Below are positions 9,014 to 17,175 of a stretch of 35,715 nucleotides of DNA, piece by piece. Source of the stretch: Rhodobacteraceae bacterium REDSEA-S34_B6 (GTDB taxonomy: Bacteria; Pseudomonadota; Alphaproteobacteria; Rhodobacterales; Rhodobacteraceae); the NCBI GenBank assembly GCA_001627925.1, contig LUQC01000027.1, positions 1 to 35,715 of the forward strand, written 5' to 3'. The notes below the pieces were generated by a model. It was not told the DNA's origin, searched no databases, and saw only the letters and a program-made list of their open reading frames with translations. The position numbers were made by a program, and so were the translations under genes. Within the stretch, counting starts at the first letter, position 1. Each line of letters begins with the position of its first letter.

Positions 9014-9060
9014 TTGGAATCTCTATGTTTGGTATTTAAAATTAAGTTCGATGCGGTCAT
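9010..9060 (-). CDS. Mini-ORF translationally coupled to leuA
   Basis: A 16-codon frame, MTASNLILNTKHRDSK, starts at ATG 9060 only 3-5 bases after a strong Shine-Dalgarno sequence (GAGGAGA). It ends in a TGA that overlaps the leuA ATG as ATGA. leuA itself has a poor ribosome binding site, so ribosomes loading here and re-initiating at leuA would be a simple way to translate leuA. The peptide has no recognisable function and its sequence may not matter. I infer a coupling ORF. It could be chance, but the start, ribosome binding site and exact overlap together make chance less likely. Confidence 0.45.
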   Translation of the reverse strand: MTASNLILNTKHRDSK

Positions 9061-9065
9061 TGTCT

Positions 9066-9102
9066 CCTCTGAGCGGACGCACCTTTCTGGCACGCTCAGA
9101 GG
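9066..9102 (-). promoter_or_regulatory. leuA leader hairpin covering a Shine-Dalgarno sequence
   Basis: On the leuA strand, CCTCTGAGCG (9102-9093) pairs perfectly with CGCTCAGAGG (9075-9066), a 10-bp stem with a 17-base loop. The 3' arm ends in AGAGG, which is part of the GAGGAGA Shine-Dalgarno sequence before the mini-ORF at 9060. The hairpin would therefore hide that site. No U-run follows the stem, so it does not look like a Rho-independent terminator. A role in translational control of leuA is inferred from this geometry. Confidence 0.55.
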
Positions 9103-9138
9103 CTGCCTAGTATCAGATTTTGACGTTGATCTATTACC

Positions 9139-9201
9139 TTACAAATTTTGGACATTGAACTCATTTACACCAAGACGTTTCTTGAGGAGGAGTTTATACA
9201 T
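9139..9201 (-). CDS. Putative leucine-rich leader peptide of leuA (LeuL-like)
   Basis: A 20-codon frame upstream of leuA begins MYKLLLKKRLG and ends VQNL. Codons 4-6 are three consecutive CTC leucine codons, with further Leu at 10 and 20. Leader peptides with runs of the regulated amino acid precede leu, ilv, his and trp operons in many proteobacteria, where ribosome stalling on scarce charged tRNA changes the downstream RNA fold. Here the fold is the SD-covering hairpin at 9066-9102. The CTCCTC run is also complementary to GAGGAG of that Shine-Dalgarno sequence. No clear ribosome binding site precedes this ATG, which lowers confidence. Confidence 0.5.
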   Translation of the reverse strand: MYKLLLKKRLGVNEFNVQNL

Positions 9202-9304
9202 GCATTGGTTTAAAAGAAAACAATAAAATAATTTTTGATCGTAAAGTGTGTGCAGTAGACACATAGCGCATCAAGTTATATTTTATATATTGAGTGAGAT
9301 TTTA

Positions 9305-9532
9305 ATGAGGCTAATAGTTTTGAACGAGCAAATGGAAGAAAGAATAGAAAAAATTGAAGCAGTGATATCTAATTTGGTGCGCAATAGCGAAGATTTGTCC
9401 GATATTGTTGCGGCTCAAGATAAAGAAATATCCAGAATTAAGGATAACCTACAGTGGCTTCTGGAGAGAGATTTTGAACGTCAAAATGCTGAAAATACGG
9501 TTACAGATGAAAAACTTCCACCACATTGGTAG
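9305..9532 (+). CDS. slyX: SlyX family protein
   Basis: A 75-residue, highly charged protein that is almost entirely coiled coil (MEERIEKIEAVISNLV... to about 58) and ends DEKLPPHW, which matches the conserved PPPHY-like tail of SlyX. The function of SlyX is not established; it is a small cytosolic protein. The start is a choice between ATG 9305 and ATG 9332. The second gives the more usual SlyX N-terminus (MEERI), and neither has a strong ribosome binding site. It is divergent from the leuA leader, and the space between them holds only that leader and presumed promoters. The MORN-repeat gene follows after 78 bp. Confidence 0.75.
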   Translation: MRLIVLNEQMEERIEKIEAVISNLVRNSEDLSDIVAAQDKEISRIKDNLQWLLERDFERQNAENTVTDEKLPPHW

Positions 9533-9610
9533 ATACGAAAGCAATTGTCATTCTATTGAAGCTAAAGTAGTCTTTACTAAAAAATAAAATAAAGCACAAA
9601 TGGGCGTACT

Positions 9611-11056
9611 ATGAAATTTTTTGTTAAGTTATTTCTATCAGCATTTTTGGTATTTTCAGTTCCCTTTAGTGTTGGTGCTCAAGATGATGTTGTCGTTACA
9701 AAGCAATATGACGATGGCGGTATGTATGAGGGTACCTTTAAAAACGGTCTTCAGCATGGAATAGGAACATATCGTTTGCCGAATGGATATGAGTATAGCG
9801 GCGAATGGGTTGATGGCGAGATTCTAGGAGTTGGTGTGGCAAAATTCCCAAATGGCTCTGTGTATGAAGGGAATTTTATAAAAGGTAAACCAGAGGGCTC
9901 CGGCAAAATAATTTTTGCAGACGGGGGAACTTACGAAGGAACTTGGTTAGATGGAAAAATAACTGGTCAGGGTATAGCTGTTTACGCAAACGGATCTCGG
10001 TTCGAGGGTGGATTTTTGGAAGCAATGCATCACGGGCAAGGTGTCATGACTAACTCAGATGGCTATGTATATGACGGTGATTGGGTAAATGGCGTCAAGG
10101 AAGGTTCAGCGAAAATTACCTACCCCGATGGTTCAGTGTATAGCGGAAGTGTCATTCGTGGAGCTCGAGAAGGTAAAGGGACCCTTGAAATGCCAGAAGG
10201 TTTGGTTTTTGAGGGCTTTTGGAAAAACGGTGAGATTAACGGATTAGGGAAATTAACTCAGCCAAATGGCGATATCTACAAAGGTGAACTTTCTAATGGA
10301 AAAAGAAACGGTAACGGGGTTGTAGAGTATGCAAACGGCGACATATATGATGGAGAATTTAAAGAAGATCAAAGAGCAGGTCAGGGCACTTTCCTAGGTT
10401 CTGATGGCTATAAGTATGTAGGGGAGTGGGCCGAGGGGCAAATTCAAGGTGAGGGTGAAGTTACTTATCCTGATGGTTCATTCTACGCAGGTAATTTTGT
10501 AAATGGATTAGCAAGTGGTACTGGTAAAATTCAATATCCAGATGGCTCTGTGTACGAGGGAGAGTGGAAGGCTGGGGTTATCGAGGGTATAGGCCGCGCT
10601 CAGTATTCAAATGGGGTCGTCTATGAGGGTGGATTTAAAAATGCCCGTAATCATGGTTTTGGAATAATGGATTATGGAAATGGATACATTTACGAAGGTG
10701 ATTGGAAAGATGGTAACCGCCATGGCAAGGGGGTGTCAAAATTTGCTGATGGAATGGTCTATGAAGGTGATTATTTGAACGGCAAACGCCATGGTATAGG
10801 TAAAATCACTCTTGCAGATGGCTTTAGATATGAGGGTGAATGGTTGGCTGGTGAAATAACTGGTAAGGGCATCGCCACTTATTCAAATGGCGATGTTTAT
10901 GAAGGAACTTTCGTTAATGGGCGCCGCCAAGGCCAAGGCACAATCAAATTTGCAAACGGAAGGTCGGCTAAAGGTAATTGGCAAGATGGCGCACTTATTG
11001 ATTCTGAGACTTCAGTAACCGATACGGATATTGAGGCATCTACCGGCAATGAATGA
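9611..11056 (+). CDS. Exported MORN-repeat protein
   Basis: A 481-residue protein with a clear signal peptide (MKFFVKLFLSAFLVFS, cleavage probably after VGAQ, about residue 24). About 18 complete MORN repeats plus one degenerate copy follow, with a period of about 23 residues. Each has the pattern (V/I/T)Y-x-G-x-(W/F)-x-x-G-x-x-x-G-x-G. The array fills nearly the whole mature protein, and a short acidic tail (ETSVTDTDIEASTGNE) follows. MORN repeats form elongated beta-hairpin stacks that bind lipids or proteins. No enzymatic domain is seen, so a periplasmic or envelope scaffold role is the most one can say. The ORF ends 13 bp from the convergent photolyase gene. Confidence 0.85.
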   Translation: MKFFVKLFLSAFLVFSVPFSVGAQDDVVVTKQYDDGGMYEGTFKNGLQHGIGTYRLPNGYEYSGEWVDGEILGVGVAKFPNGSVYEGNFIKGKPEGSGKIIFADGGTYEGTWLDGKITGQGIAVYANGSRFEGGFLEAMHHGQGVMTNSDGYVYDGDWVNGVKEGSAKITYPDGSVYSGSVIRGAREGKGTLEMPEGLVFEGFWKNGEINGLGKLTQPNGDIYKGELSNGKRNGNGVVEYANGDIYDGEFKEDQRAGQGTFLGSDGYKYVGEWAEGQIQGEGEVTYPDGSFYAGNFVNGLASGTGKIQYPDGSVYEGEWKAGVIEGIGRAQYSNGVVYEGGFKNARNHGFGIMDYGNGYIYEGDWKDGNRHGKGVSKFADGMVYEGDYLNGKRHGIGKITLADGFRYEGEWLAGEITGKGIATYSNGDVYEGTFVNGRRQGQGTIKFANGRSAKGNWQDGALIDSETSVTDTDIEASTGNE

Positions 11057-11068
11057 TAGTTACTGCCA

Positions 11069-12601
11069 TTAAATCATACGATTTTTTGAAATATCAGAAA
11101 GAATTTTTTTGGCTTTAGCTAAGGTCGCAGATTTTAGATTTGCGTCCTGTCTTTCCCAATTGCGGTACATTTGTCCCATTCTAGGGTTTGAAGAAAATTT
11201 TTCTTTATGCCTAATAAGGAAATCCCAGTATAGGGCATTAAATGGACAGGCTCGATCGCCCAATTTATCTTTAACGTCGTAATGGCAACTCTTACAATAG
11301 TTTGACATTCTATTTATGTATGCACCGCTACTGATGTACGGTTTTGATGCGACCACCCCTCCATCAGAAAATTGGCTCATCCCCAAAGTATTGGGTGCCT
11401 CAACCCACTCAAAAGCGTCGATGTACACAGAAAGATACCAACGATGAACTTCTTTCGGGTCAATATCTGCTAGAAGAGCAAAGTTGCCAGTGACCATAAG
11501 ACGCTGTATATGGTGAGCATACGAGTACTGCTTAGTTTGTAGAACAGCTTGAGATACGCACTGCATTTTTGTATCGCCACTCCAATAAAAACTAGGGAGT
11601 TTTCCTTTTGCATTCAAATAATTTTGATTGATATAATCCGGACCCTTTAGGAAATAGATTCCTCTAATGTATTCGCGCCACCCAATTATTTGCCGAATGA
11701 AACCTTCCACAGCGTTTAATGGCGCAATACCGGTAATAAAAGCCCTTTCCACCTTTCGGCAGGTTTCTAAGGGATCGAGTAGTCCGGTGTTAAGATACAA
11801 CGAAATAAGGGCGTGATATAGAAACGGTTCGCCAAGCATCATAGCGTCTTGATAGTCCCCAAATAACGGTAGTGAATTTTTTATAAATTTATCAAGAGCG
11901 AGGTTAGCTTCGTCAGGTGTTACTGCGTAATTGAAAGGATATACGTCACCAAAGTGCGAATTGTACCTTGCATTAACAAGAGCCAAAACATCTTCCGTTA
12001 TTTTGTCGTTATTAAATTCAGTAGGTGCTGGACTGATAATTTTTTTAGGTGGTGACTTTCGATTTTCTTGATCAAAGTTCCATTTGTCGCCAATGGGTTT
12101 ATCACCATCCATTAATAAACCGGTCTTTCTTCTCATCTCACGATAAAAAAATTCCATTCTCAATGTTTTTTTGTCATGTGCCCAATTTTCAAATTCTACC
12201 TGTGATGCAATAAAGCGATCATCTTCGATCATTTTAACCTCTAAAGGCGCGTCATTAAGTAGTTCTATTAGACGCCACTCACCCGGTTTTGTAACTATCA
12301 GTTCATTTGCGCCTACTTGGTCGGCGTATCGAAGAATTTCGCCCAAGATGTTTTGAGAATTCTGCGGATCATCGACTTTACTGTATAAAACTTTCCAACC
12401 AGATGCCCTGAGAGTATTTGCAAAATGCCTCATAGCTGAAAAAATAAAAGCGATTTTTTTAGGATGATGATTAACATATTCTGCTTCAGCATCCGCTTCG
12501 GCCATTATTATTACATCCTTTGATTTGTCTGCTTGCCTAATTGCTGCCAAATCCAAAGTTAATTGATCTCCCAAGACGAGGATTAGGTTTGGTTTTACCA
12601 C
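11069..12601 (-). CDS. Cryptochrome/photolyase family protein with 4Fe-4S cluster (FeS-BCP, PhrB-like)
   Basis: A 510-residue protein of the bacterial (6-4) photolyase/cryptochrome group. The N-terminal alpha/beta domain starts LILVLGDQLTLDLAA. The FAD-binding helical domain contains AVEGFIRQIIGWREYIRG and YSYAHHIQRLMVTGNFALL. Four cysteines, C348, C436, C439 and C452 (motif YCKSCHYDVKDKLGDRACPF), match the cluster ligands of PhrB-type enzymes. Those enzymes repair (6-4) photoproducts using light, FAD and an Fe-S cluster. The His pair at 363-364 lies where PhrB has its catalytic His. The gene overlaps the end of the upstream short-chain dehydrogenase by 7 bp, so the two are probably co-transcribed. 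The presence in a sunlit-water bacterium makes sense. Confidence 0.92.
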   Translation of the reverse strand: MVKPNLILVLGDQLTLDLAAIRQADKSKDVIIMAEADAEAEYVNHHPKKIAFIFSAMRHFANTLRASGWKVLYSKVDDPQNSQNILGEILRYADQVGANELIVTKPGEWRLIELLNDAPLEVKMIEDDRFIASQVEFENWAHDKKTLRMEFFYREMRRKTGLLMDGDKPIGDKWNFDQENRKSPPKKIISPAPTEFNNDKITEDVLALVNARYNSHFGDVYPFNYAVTPDEANLALDKFIKNSLPLFGDYQDAMMLGEPFLYHALISLYLNTGLLDPLETCRKVERAFITGIAPLNAVEGFIRQIIGWREYIRGIYFLKGPDYINQNYLNAKGKLPSFYWSGDTKMQCVSQAVLQTKQYSYAHHIQRLMVTGNFALLADIDPKEVHRWYLSVYIDAFEWVEAPNTLGMSQFSDGGVVASKPYISSGAYINRMSNYCKSCHYDVKDKLGDRACPFNALYWDFLIRHKEKFSSNPRMGQMYRNWERQDANLKSATLAKAKKILSDISKNRMI

Positions 12602-13257
12602 GGGATTTCCTTATTAGCCCAATCAAAAAATTTCCCCGTGTGAGATGTGTCCTTATTAAGAGTTACATCTAAAATATTTTGAGCTGCTTCTGCTGGCGTT
12701 TGCTTTGGATAATTACTCGAATATTTATGGGTAAGATTTGTATCAACGGTCCCTGGATGTATAGCAAGCAAACAAGCTTTTGGGTGAGATCTGGATAATT
12801 CAATAGAAAAACTTTTAACAATTTGGTTCACCGCAGCCTTGGCTGCTCGATAAGAATACCATCCTCCCAATTTATTATCTTCAATTGATCCTACTCTGGC
12901 TGATAATACTGAAACTATTGATGATGACTTTTTATCTAAAAGTAATCTTATATGTTTTAAAATTAGAGCTGGGCCGATAGTGTTTGTAACAAAATGATCA
13001 ATCATATTGCTTTTTGAGAGGTGGTTTATTGATTTTTCTGGCGTGCTTTTAATTTCTAAAGCTCCTGTGGCTATTAGGATGTAATTAAATGGGCCTCTCA
13101 CAGAACTTAAAGAAGCCTGCACGCTATCTTCATTTGTGATGTCAAATTGATTTAAAGATCGAGAGAGGCTGGTAACATCCCAGTATTGCTTCTTTAAATT
13201 GTTTGCTACGGCGCTTCCTATTCCACCAGACGCGCCTAATATTAAAGCTTTCTTCAT
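12595..13257 (-). CDS. Short-chain dehydrogenase/reductase (C-factor-like SDR)
   Basis: A 220-residue Rossmann protein. The NAD(P) motif GASGGIG is at about 7-13. It also has a LIATGALE segment, the catalytic YxxxK in YSYRAAKAA (Tyr and Lys), and a PGTVDTNLT cofactor loop. The ATG at 13257 (MKKALILGASGGIG) is preferred over a longer frame from 13281, because SDRs start a few residues before the first beta strand. It lies between the photolyase (7-bp overlap) and the divergent hisS, with about 107 bp for both promoters. Substrate unknown. The link to the photolyase is positional only, though SDRs of this type are often found beside photolyase genes in marine bacteria. Confidence 0.85.
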   Translation of the reverse strand: MKKALILGASGGIGSAVANNLKKQYWDVTSLSRSLNQFDITNEDSVQASLSSVRGPFNYILIATGALEIKSTPEKSINHLSKSNMIDHFVTNTIGPALILKHIRLLLDKKSSSIVSVLSARVGSIEDNKLGGWYSYRAAKAAVNQIVKSFSIELSRSHPKACLLAIHPGTVDTNLTHKYSSNYPKQTPAEAAQNILDVTLNKDTSHTGKFFDWANKEIPW

Positions 13258-13364
13258 TACCTTGGAGATAGATGCCTGCAAGTAACATTCAAGAAGATTT
13301 CTTGCTCATTTGCTTACTCTGTAATAAATCATGCCGAGAAAATATGATTTGGGGTCCATTTCAG

Positions 13365-14840
13365 ATGGTGAAGGACAAAAAACAATCGCGACCAAAGGCC
13401 GAAACTCCTAAAGGTTTTCGTGACTATTTTGATCAAGAAGTTTCTGAAAGAAACGAGATGCTGCAGCAGGTTGCGCGAGTCTACCATCATCACGGCTTTG
13501 ATGCACTGGAAACATCAGCAGTTGAAAACGTTGACGCGCTGGGGAAGTTTTTACCAGATGTCGATCGCCCAAATGACGGAGTATTTGCGTGGCAAGAAGA
13601 TGACAATTCGTGGCTCGCGTTACGTTATGACTTAACTGCTCCTCTTGCTCGTGTTTATGCCCAATACAGAAATGAATTACCCAACCCGTATCGCAGGTAT
13701 TCCATGGGACCTGTTTGGAGGAATGAAAAACCTGGACCGGGGCGTTTTAGACAGTTCTATCAATGTGATGCAGATACAGTTGGGGCTTCAAATGTATCGG
13801 CGGATGCTGAAGTTTGTGCAATGTTGGCAGATGCCTTGGAAGAGGTCGGGATACCCTCTGGCGATTATATAGTCCGGATAAATAATCGAAAAATTCTTAA
13901 TGGTGTCTTGGAAATGATCGGGCTTGAAAATCAGGCAGAGCGCCTTGCAGTGTTAAGGGTCATTGATAAATTTGATAAGGTTGGCGTTCAGGGAGTAGAA
14001 GAACTTTTAGGCTCTGGTAGATTGGATGCTTCAGGGGCATATATTGATGGTGTCGGTCTATCAAAAGATCAAGCTGCGCCTGTTGTTGCATTTCTTACTG
14101 CAAAGGGTGACACAAATGAAAAAACACTTTTGAATTTACGGGATGTGGTTGGGAATTCGAGTACTGGTCTTGAGGGTATATCAGAATTAGATATGATGGC
14201 CGAATTTCTAACTGTAGGTGATTATACCTCTAAACGGGTTCAGCTGGACCCATCTGTTGTAAGAGGTTTGGAGTATTACACGGGCCCGGTATTTGAGGCA
14301 GAGTTAACATTCGAGATATATGACAAAAAGGGAAGAAAAAGACAATTTGGTTCTGTTGCAGGCGGAGGGCGCTACGATGACTTAGTTAAACGCTTCACCG
14401 GGCAAACTATTCCAGCGACTGGCGTCTCAATTGGGGTAGATAGACTTATGGCTGCACTGCGGGATAAAGCAGGATCTCAAATTGATACAATAGGACCAGT
14501 TGTTGTAACGGTCATGGATCGAGAGCGGCTCAATGATTACATAAGTATCGTGTCAGAATTAAGGTCTGCTGGTATTCGTGCAGAAATGTATTTTGGAAAC
14601 CCAAAGAATTTTGGCAACCAATTGAAGTATGCTGACAAACGGCGTTCACCACTGGCCATCATAGAGGGCAGTGAGGAAAGAGATAAGTGCTCTATCCAAA
14701 TTAAAGACTTAATATTGGGCACGCAACTTGCCAAAAGCGCCACCTTGGAGGAATGGAAGGAAAGACCAAGTCAATTTACTGTGCCCAGAAACGAAATGGT
14801 TTCTACGGTGCAAGAGATGCTGAAAGCTTTGAAAAAGTGA
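13365..14840 (+). CDS. hisS: Histidyl-tRNA synthetase
   Basis: A 491-residue class II aminoacyl-tRNA synthetase. Visible elements are PKGFRDYF near the start, motif 2-like [25 protein letters not shown], the histidine loops [18 protein letters not shown] and [13 protein letters not shown], motif 3 ([14 protein letters not shown]), and a C-terminal anticodon-binding domain from about 395. The ATG at 13365 ([22 protein letters not shown]) fits the conserved Rhodobacteraceae start. The frame stays open upstream to 13272 but that extension has no family character. Its TGA overlaps the hisZ GTG, placing hisS in one unit with hisZ and hisG. Confidence 0.97.
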   Translation: MVKDKKQSRPKAETPKGFRDYFDQEVSERNEMLQQVARVYHHHGFDALETSAVENVDALGKFLPDVDRPNDGVFAWQEDDNSWLALRYDLTAPLARVYAQYRNELPNPYRRYSMGPVWRNEKPGPGRFRQFYQCDADTVGASNVSADAEVCAMLADALEEVGIPSGDYIVRINNRKILNGVLEMIGLENQAERLAVLRVIDKFDKVGVQGVEELLGSGRLDASGAYIDGVGLSKDQAAPVVAFLTAKGDTNEKTLLNLRDVVGNSSTGLEGISELDMMAEFLTVGDYTSKRVQLDPSVVRGLEYYTGPVFEAELTFEIYDKKGRKRQFGSVAGGGRYDDLVKRFTGQTIPATGVSIGVDRLMAALRDKAGSQIDTIGPVVVTVMDRERLNDYISIVSELRSAGIRAEMYFGNPKNFGNQLKYADKRRSPLAIIEGSEERDKCSIQIKDLILGTQLAKSATLEEWKERPSQFTVPRNEMVSTVQEMLKALKK

Positions 14841-15937
14841 ATGAGCAGAAACAGATAGAAATTGAAGCAGACCGGATTTTACGGTTATTTTCGAATTCAG
14901 GAGCAAAAATAGTACAGCCCACTATTTTGCAGCAGGCCGATACTTTGCTGGATTTATATGGTGAGGATATCCGAGCACGTGCTTATGTTACAAGTGATCC
15001 CTTTAATGGTGAGATGATGTTGCGGCCTGATTTTACAGTACCTATTGTGAAAACCCACATGAACGATTTATCAGAGAATGAAACTGCCCGTTATGCTTAC
15101 TGTGGTAAGGTATTTCGACGTCAGGAAAAAAACTCTGATCGAGCGAGTGAATATTTGCAGGTAGGTTATGAGATTTTCGATCGTAAAGACGTGATCCAAT
15201 CTGACGCTGATGCTTTTTGTAAAATAAAAAGTGCTTTGAGCGATTTGTCTCTCAAAGTTGCTACCGGTGATATTGGTATACTAATGGCTGCTGTATCTGG
15301 TTTGAAAACGACTGATAGACGCAAAAAATCTCTGTTGCGCCATATATGGCGTCCTAAAAGATTTAAAACTATTTTAGAAAAATTTACGGATGAAGTGGCT
15401 TTATCAACTAAACGATTTGATAATTTTGACGCAGAAAAAAGTTTTGAGAACCAAGCTAAAAAAATTGGCTTAAGAAGCAAGTCTGAGATAATTGAGCGTA
15501 TTGAAAGTTTACGGCAAGATAGTAAAGCATCTCCAATTTCTAAGACAGAGTTGGGGTTAATAAATTCATTGCTTAATATTGGCGACAAATGCCCTCAAGC
15601 ATTAACTAAGCTTAAAAATCTATTACCTGATATGCCCGCTCTTCAGAGTGCTATCGAAAAATTTGAAAAACGACTGACAGCCCTGGATCATGCTAACGTT
15701 GATCTATCGTCAATTGATTTTGAGGCAAGCTACGGTAGGACTTCTATGGAATATTACGATGGATTTGTTTTTGGCTTTTACTCTGAGAGCTACGCTGATC
15801 TTCCTCCAATAGCTACAGGTGGAAGATACGATGCTCTAACCAAGCATATTGGTAAGGGTCGAGAGATTCCTGCCGTTGGAGGTGTAGTCCGACCGGATTT
15901 AATAGTGAAATCGAAGGGTTTTGAAACGAATGATTAA
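14837..15937 (+). CDS. hisZ: ATP phosphoribosyltransferase regulatory subunit
   Basis: A 366-residue HisS paralogue without an anticodon-binding domain. It keeps the synthetase-like core ([40 protein letters not shown]) and [18 protein letters not shown] and ATGGRYDAL. HisZ pairs with short HisG to form the active, histidine-sensitive hetero-octamer that starts histidine synthesis. I place the start at GTG 14837, which overlaps the hisS stop as GTGA. An in-frame extension to 14753 lies inside hisS and is not family-like. Its own end overlaps hisG by 8 bp. Presence of HisZ fits the short HisG next door. Confidence 0.93.
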   Translation: MNEQKQIEIEADRILRLFSNSGAKIVQPTILQQADTLLDLYGEDIRARAYVTSDPFNGEMMLRPDFTVPIVKTHMNDLSENETARYAYCGKVFRRQEKNSDRASEYLQVGYEIFDRKDVIQSDADAFCKIKSALSDLSLKVATGDIGILMAAVSGLKTTDRRKKSLLRHIWRPKRFKTILEKFTDEVALSTKRFDNFDAEKSFENQAKKIGLRSKSEIIERIESLRQDSKASPISKTELGLINSLLNIGDKCPQALTKLKNLLPDMPALQSAIEKFEKRLTALDHANVDLSSIDFEASYGRTSMEYYDGFVFGFYSESYADLPPIATGGRYDALTKHIGKGREIPAVGGVVRPDLIVKSKGFETND

Positions 15938-16622
15938 GCTAGGTGTGCCTTCGAAAGGACGATTGATGGAGGAGACTTTTTCCTGGTTTGACTCGCGTGG
16001 GGTGCATCTGAAGCGTACGGATTCTAAAAGGGAATATGCAGGATACGTTAAAGGTATACAGGGCATTGAACTTTTACTTCTGTCCGCGAGTGAAATTCCC
16101 ACAGAGTTAAATGAGGGTCGAATTCACTTTGGTGTTACTGGATCAGATTTAGTATGTGAAAAAGTACCCAATTGGGGTCAAAATTTAGAAGCCATAAAGT
16201 ATCTGGGCTTTGGCTTTGCAGATCTTGTACTGTCTGTGCCGAAATTCTGGATAGATGTAGATACTCTAGATGATCTTGATTCTGCAGCCGAAGCTTTTCG
16301 AGAGAAACATGGGTTTCGTTTGCGTATCGCCACTAAGTACCATTACCTTGCTCGAGAGTTTTTAAAGTCAGCGGGTGTAGCTGATTATCAACTTGTCGAT
16401 AGCCAGGGAGCCACCGAGGGTACTGTGAAAAATGAGACGGCCGAAGCTATAGCTGACATAACTTCTACTGGAGAAACATTAAAAGCAAACCACTTGAAAA
16501 TTTTAGATGATGGGCTGATTCACAGCTCTGAAGCCACTTTGTTCAAGTCTAAGTCCGCATTTTTTAGTGAAGAACAAACGGCTGCCGCAAGTACATTTTT
16601 GACACTTATTTTAGGTGACTAA
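15930..16622 (+). CDS. hisG: ATP phosphoribosyltransferase, short form catalytic subunit
   Basis: A 230-residue HisG(S) enzyme that condenses ATP and PRPP, the first step of histidine synthesis. It has [14 protein letters not shown] at the start, a HFGVTGSDLVCE segment, and the PRPP loop DSQGATEGTVKNETAEAIADIT. The C-terminal regulatory domain of long HisG is absent, as expected where HisZ is present. ATG 15930 is chosen over TTG 15921 because [11 protein letters not shown] matches the family start. It overlaps hisZ by 8 bp. Its stop overlaps the stop of the convergent DUF1489 gene by 4 bp, leaving no space for a separate terminator hairpin. Confidence 0.95.
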   Translation: MIKLGVPSKGRLMEETFSWFDSRGVHLKRTDSKREYAGYVKGIQGIELLLLSASEIPTELNEGRIHFGVTGSDLVCEKVPNWGQNLEAIKYLGFGFADLVLSVPKFWIDVDTLDDLDSAAEAFREKHGFRLRIATKYHYLAREFLKSAGVADYQLVDSQGATEGTVKNETAEAIADITSTGETLKANHLKILDDGLIHSSEATLFKSKSAFFSEEQTAAASTFLTLILGD

Positions 16623-17050
16623 ATAACACCAATTTTTGCTAACTCACCAGCTAATTCAGGTGGAAGTTCATCGTCCGAGTCACGGTTTATCCCTAAATCA
16701 GGAGGTGCCTTATCTATTTTAAGGTATCTCCATCCTTGGAACGGTTTCTTTACTACTGGGCTTGTTCTGGTGTATTTAGGTTCAAGTACTATTGCACATC
16801 TTCTAATACCATCTTTTCTAACAACTTCATCAAAACGGATAATTTTCTGGCGACATTGAATAACTCCTTTTATAACCCAGTAAATTGATCCGCCTGAAAG
16901 TAATTCTTGTTCGCGCTTGGGCCACATTCTAGTGACATGCCGAGGAAGTCCATCTTTGCCTTGAGCTGCCCTTGTTGATTGCCACTTTTGCAAATCACCG
17001 ATACTGGACGTTCCTACACTCAATTTCACTAGGTGTATAGTTGCGGTCAT
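16619..17050 (-). CDS. DUF1489 family protein
   Basis: A 143-residue conserved alphaproteobacterial protein of unknown function. Family hallmarks are the start MTATIHLVKLSVGTSSIGDLQKWQ, the segment RHVTRMWPKREQELLSGGSIYWVIKG, FDEVVRKDGIRRCAIVLEP and FQGWRYLKIDKAPPDL near the C-terminus. It has no signal peptide or membrane segment. The gene converges on hisG (stop codons overlap) and is divergent from nrdJ across 125 bp. Nothing here suggests a specific function. Confidence 0.9.
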   Translation of the reverse strand: MTATIHLVKLSVGTSSIGDLQKWQSTRAAQGKDGLPRHVTRMWPKREQELLSGGSIYWVIKGVIQCRQKIIRFDEVVRKDGIRRCAIVLEPKYTRTSPVVKKPFQGWRYLKIDKAPPDLGINRDSDDELPPELAGELAKIGVI

Positions 17051-17102
17051 GCTAATGCCTTAATTGTCTTATAAATATCTTTAATTCTGGTGTGTTGACG
17101 CA

Positions 17103-17123
17103 AATCTAGTTAGCAGCTAGATT
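17103..17123. promoter_or_regulatory. Inverted repeat between DUF1489 gene and nrdJ
   Basis: AATCTAG (17103-17109) and CTAGATT (17117-17123) form a perfect 7-bp inverted repeat with a 7-base spacer, about 55 bp before the nrdJ start. The 125-bp gap must hold promoters for two divergent genes, so a dimeric repressor site is possible. I do not recognise it as an NrdR box or a B12-riboswitch element. Confidence 0.35.
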
Positions 17124-17175
17124 GTGTACCTTATTTTTTGTATCTAACAACCTAGTGCTGCATAAAGGATTTTAA

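Noticed and set aside
8996-9226. Plus-strand open frames over the leuA leader
   Set aside because: They have no recognisable product and lie opposite the leader and hairpin, which explain the sequence better.
9611-11056. Regular ~69-bp repetition that could be taken for a DNA repeat array or CRISPR
   Set aside because: The period follows 23-residue MORN protein repeats in one long open frame; there are no identical repeats with unrelated spacers.
13272-13364. Longer N-terminus for HisS
   Set aside because: The added residues are not synthetase-like and overlap the divergent SDR start; [17 protein letters not shown] is the expected family start.
17051-17175. Possible cobalamin riboswitch before the B12-dependent reductase
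   Set aside because: The gap is only 125 bp and shared by two divergent genes, and no B12-box-like sequence is visible.
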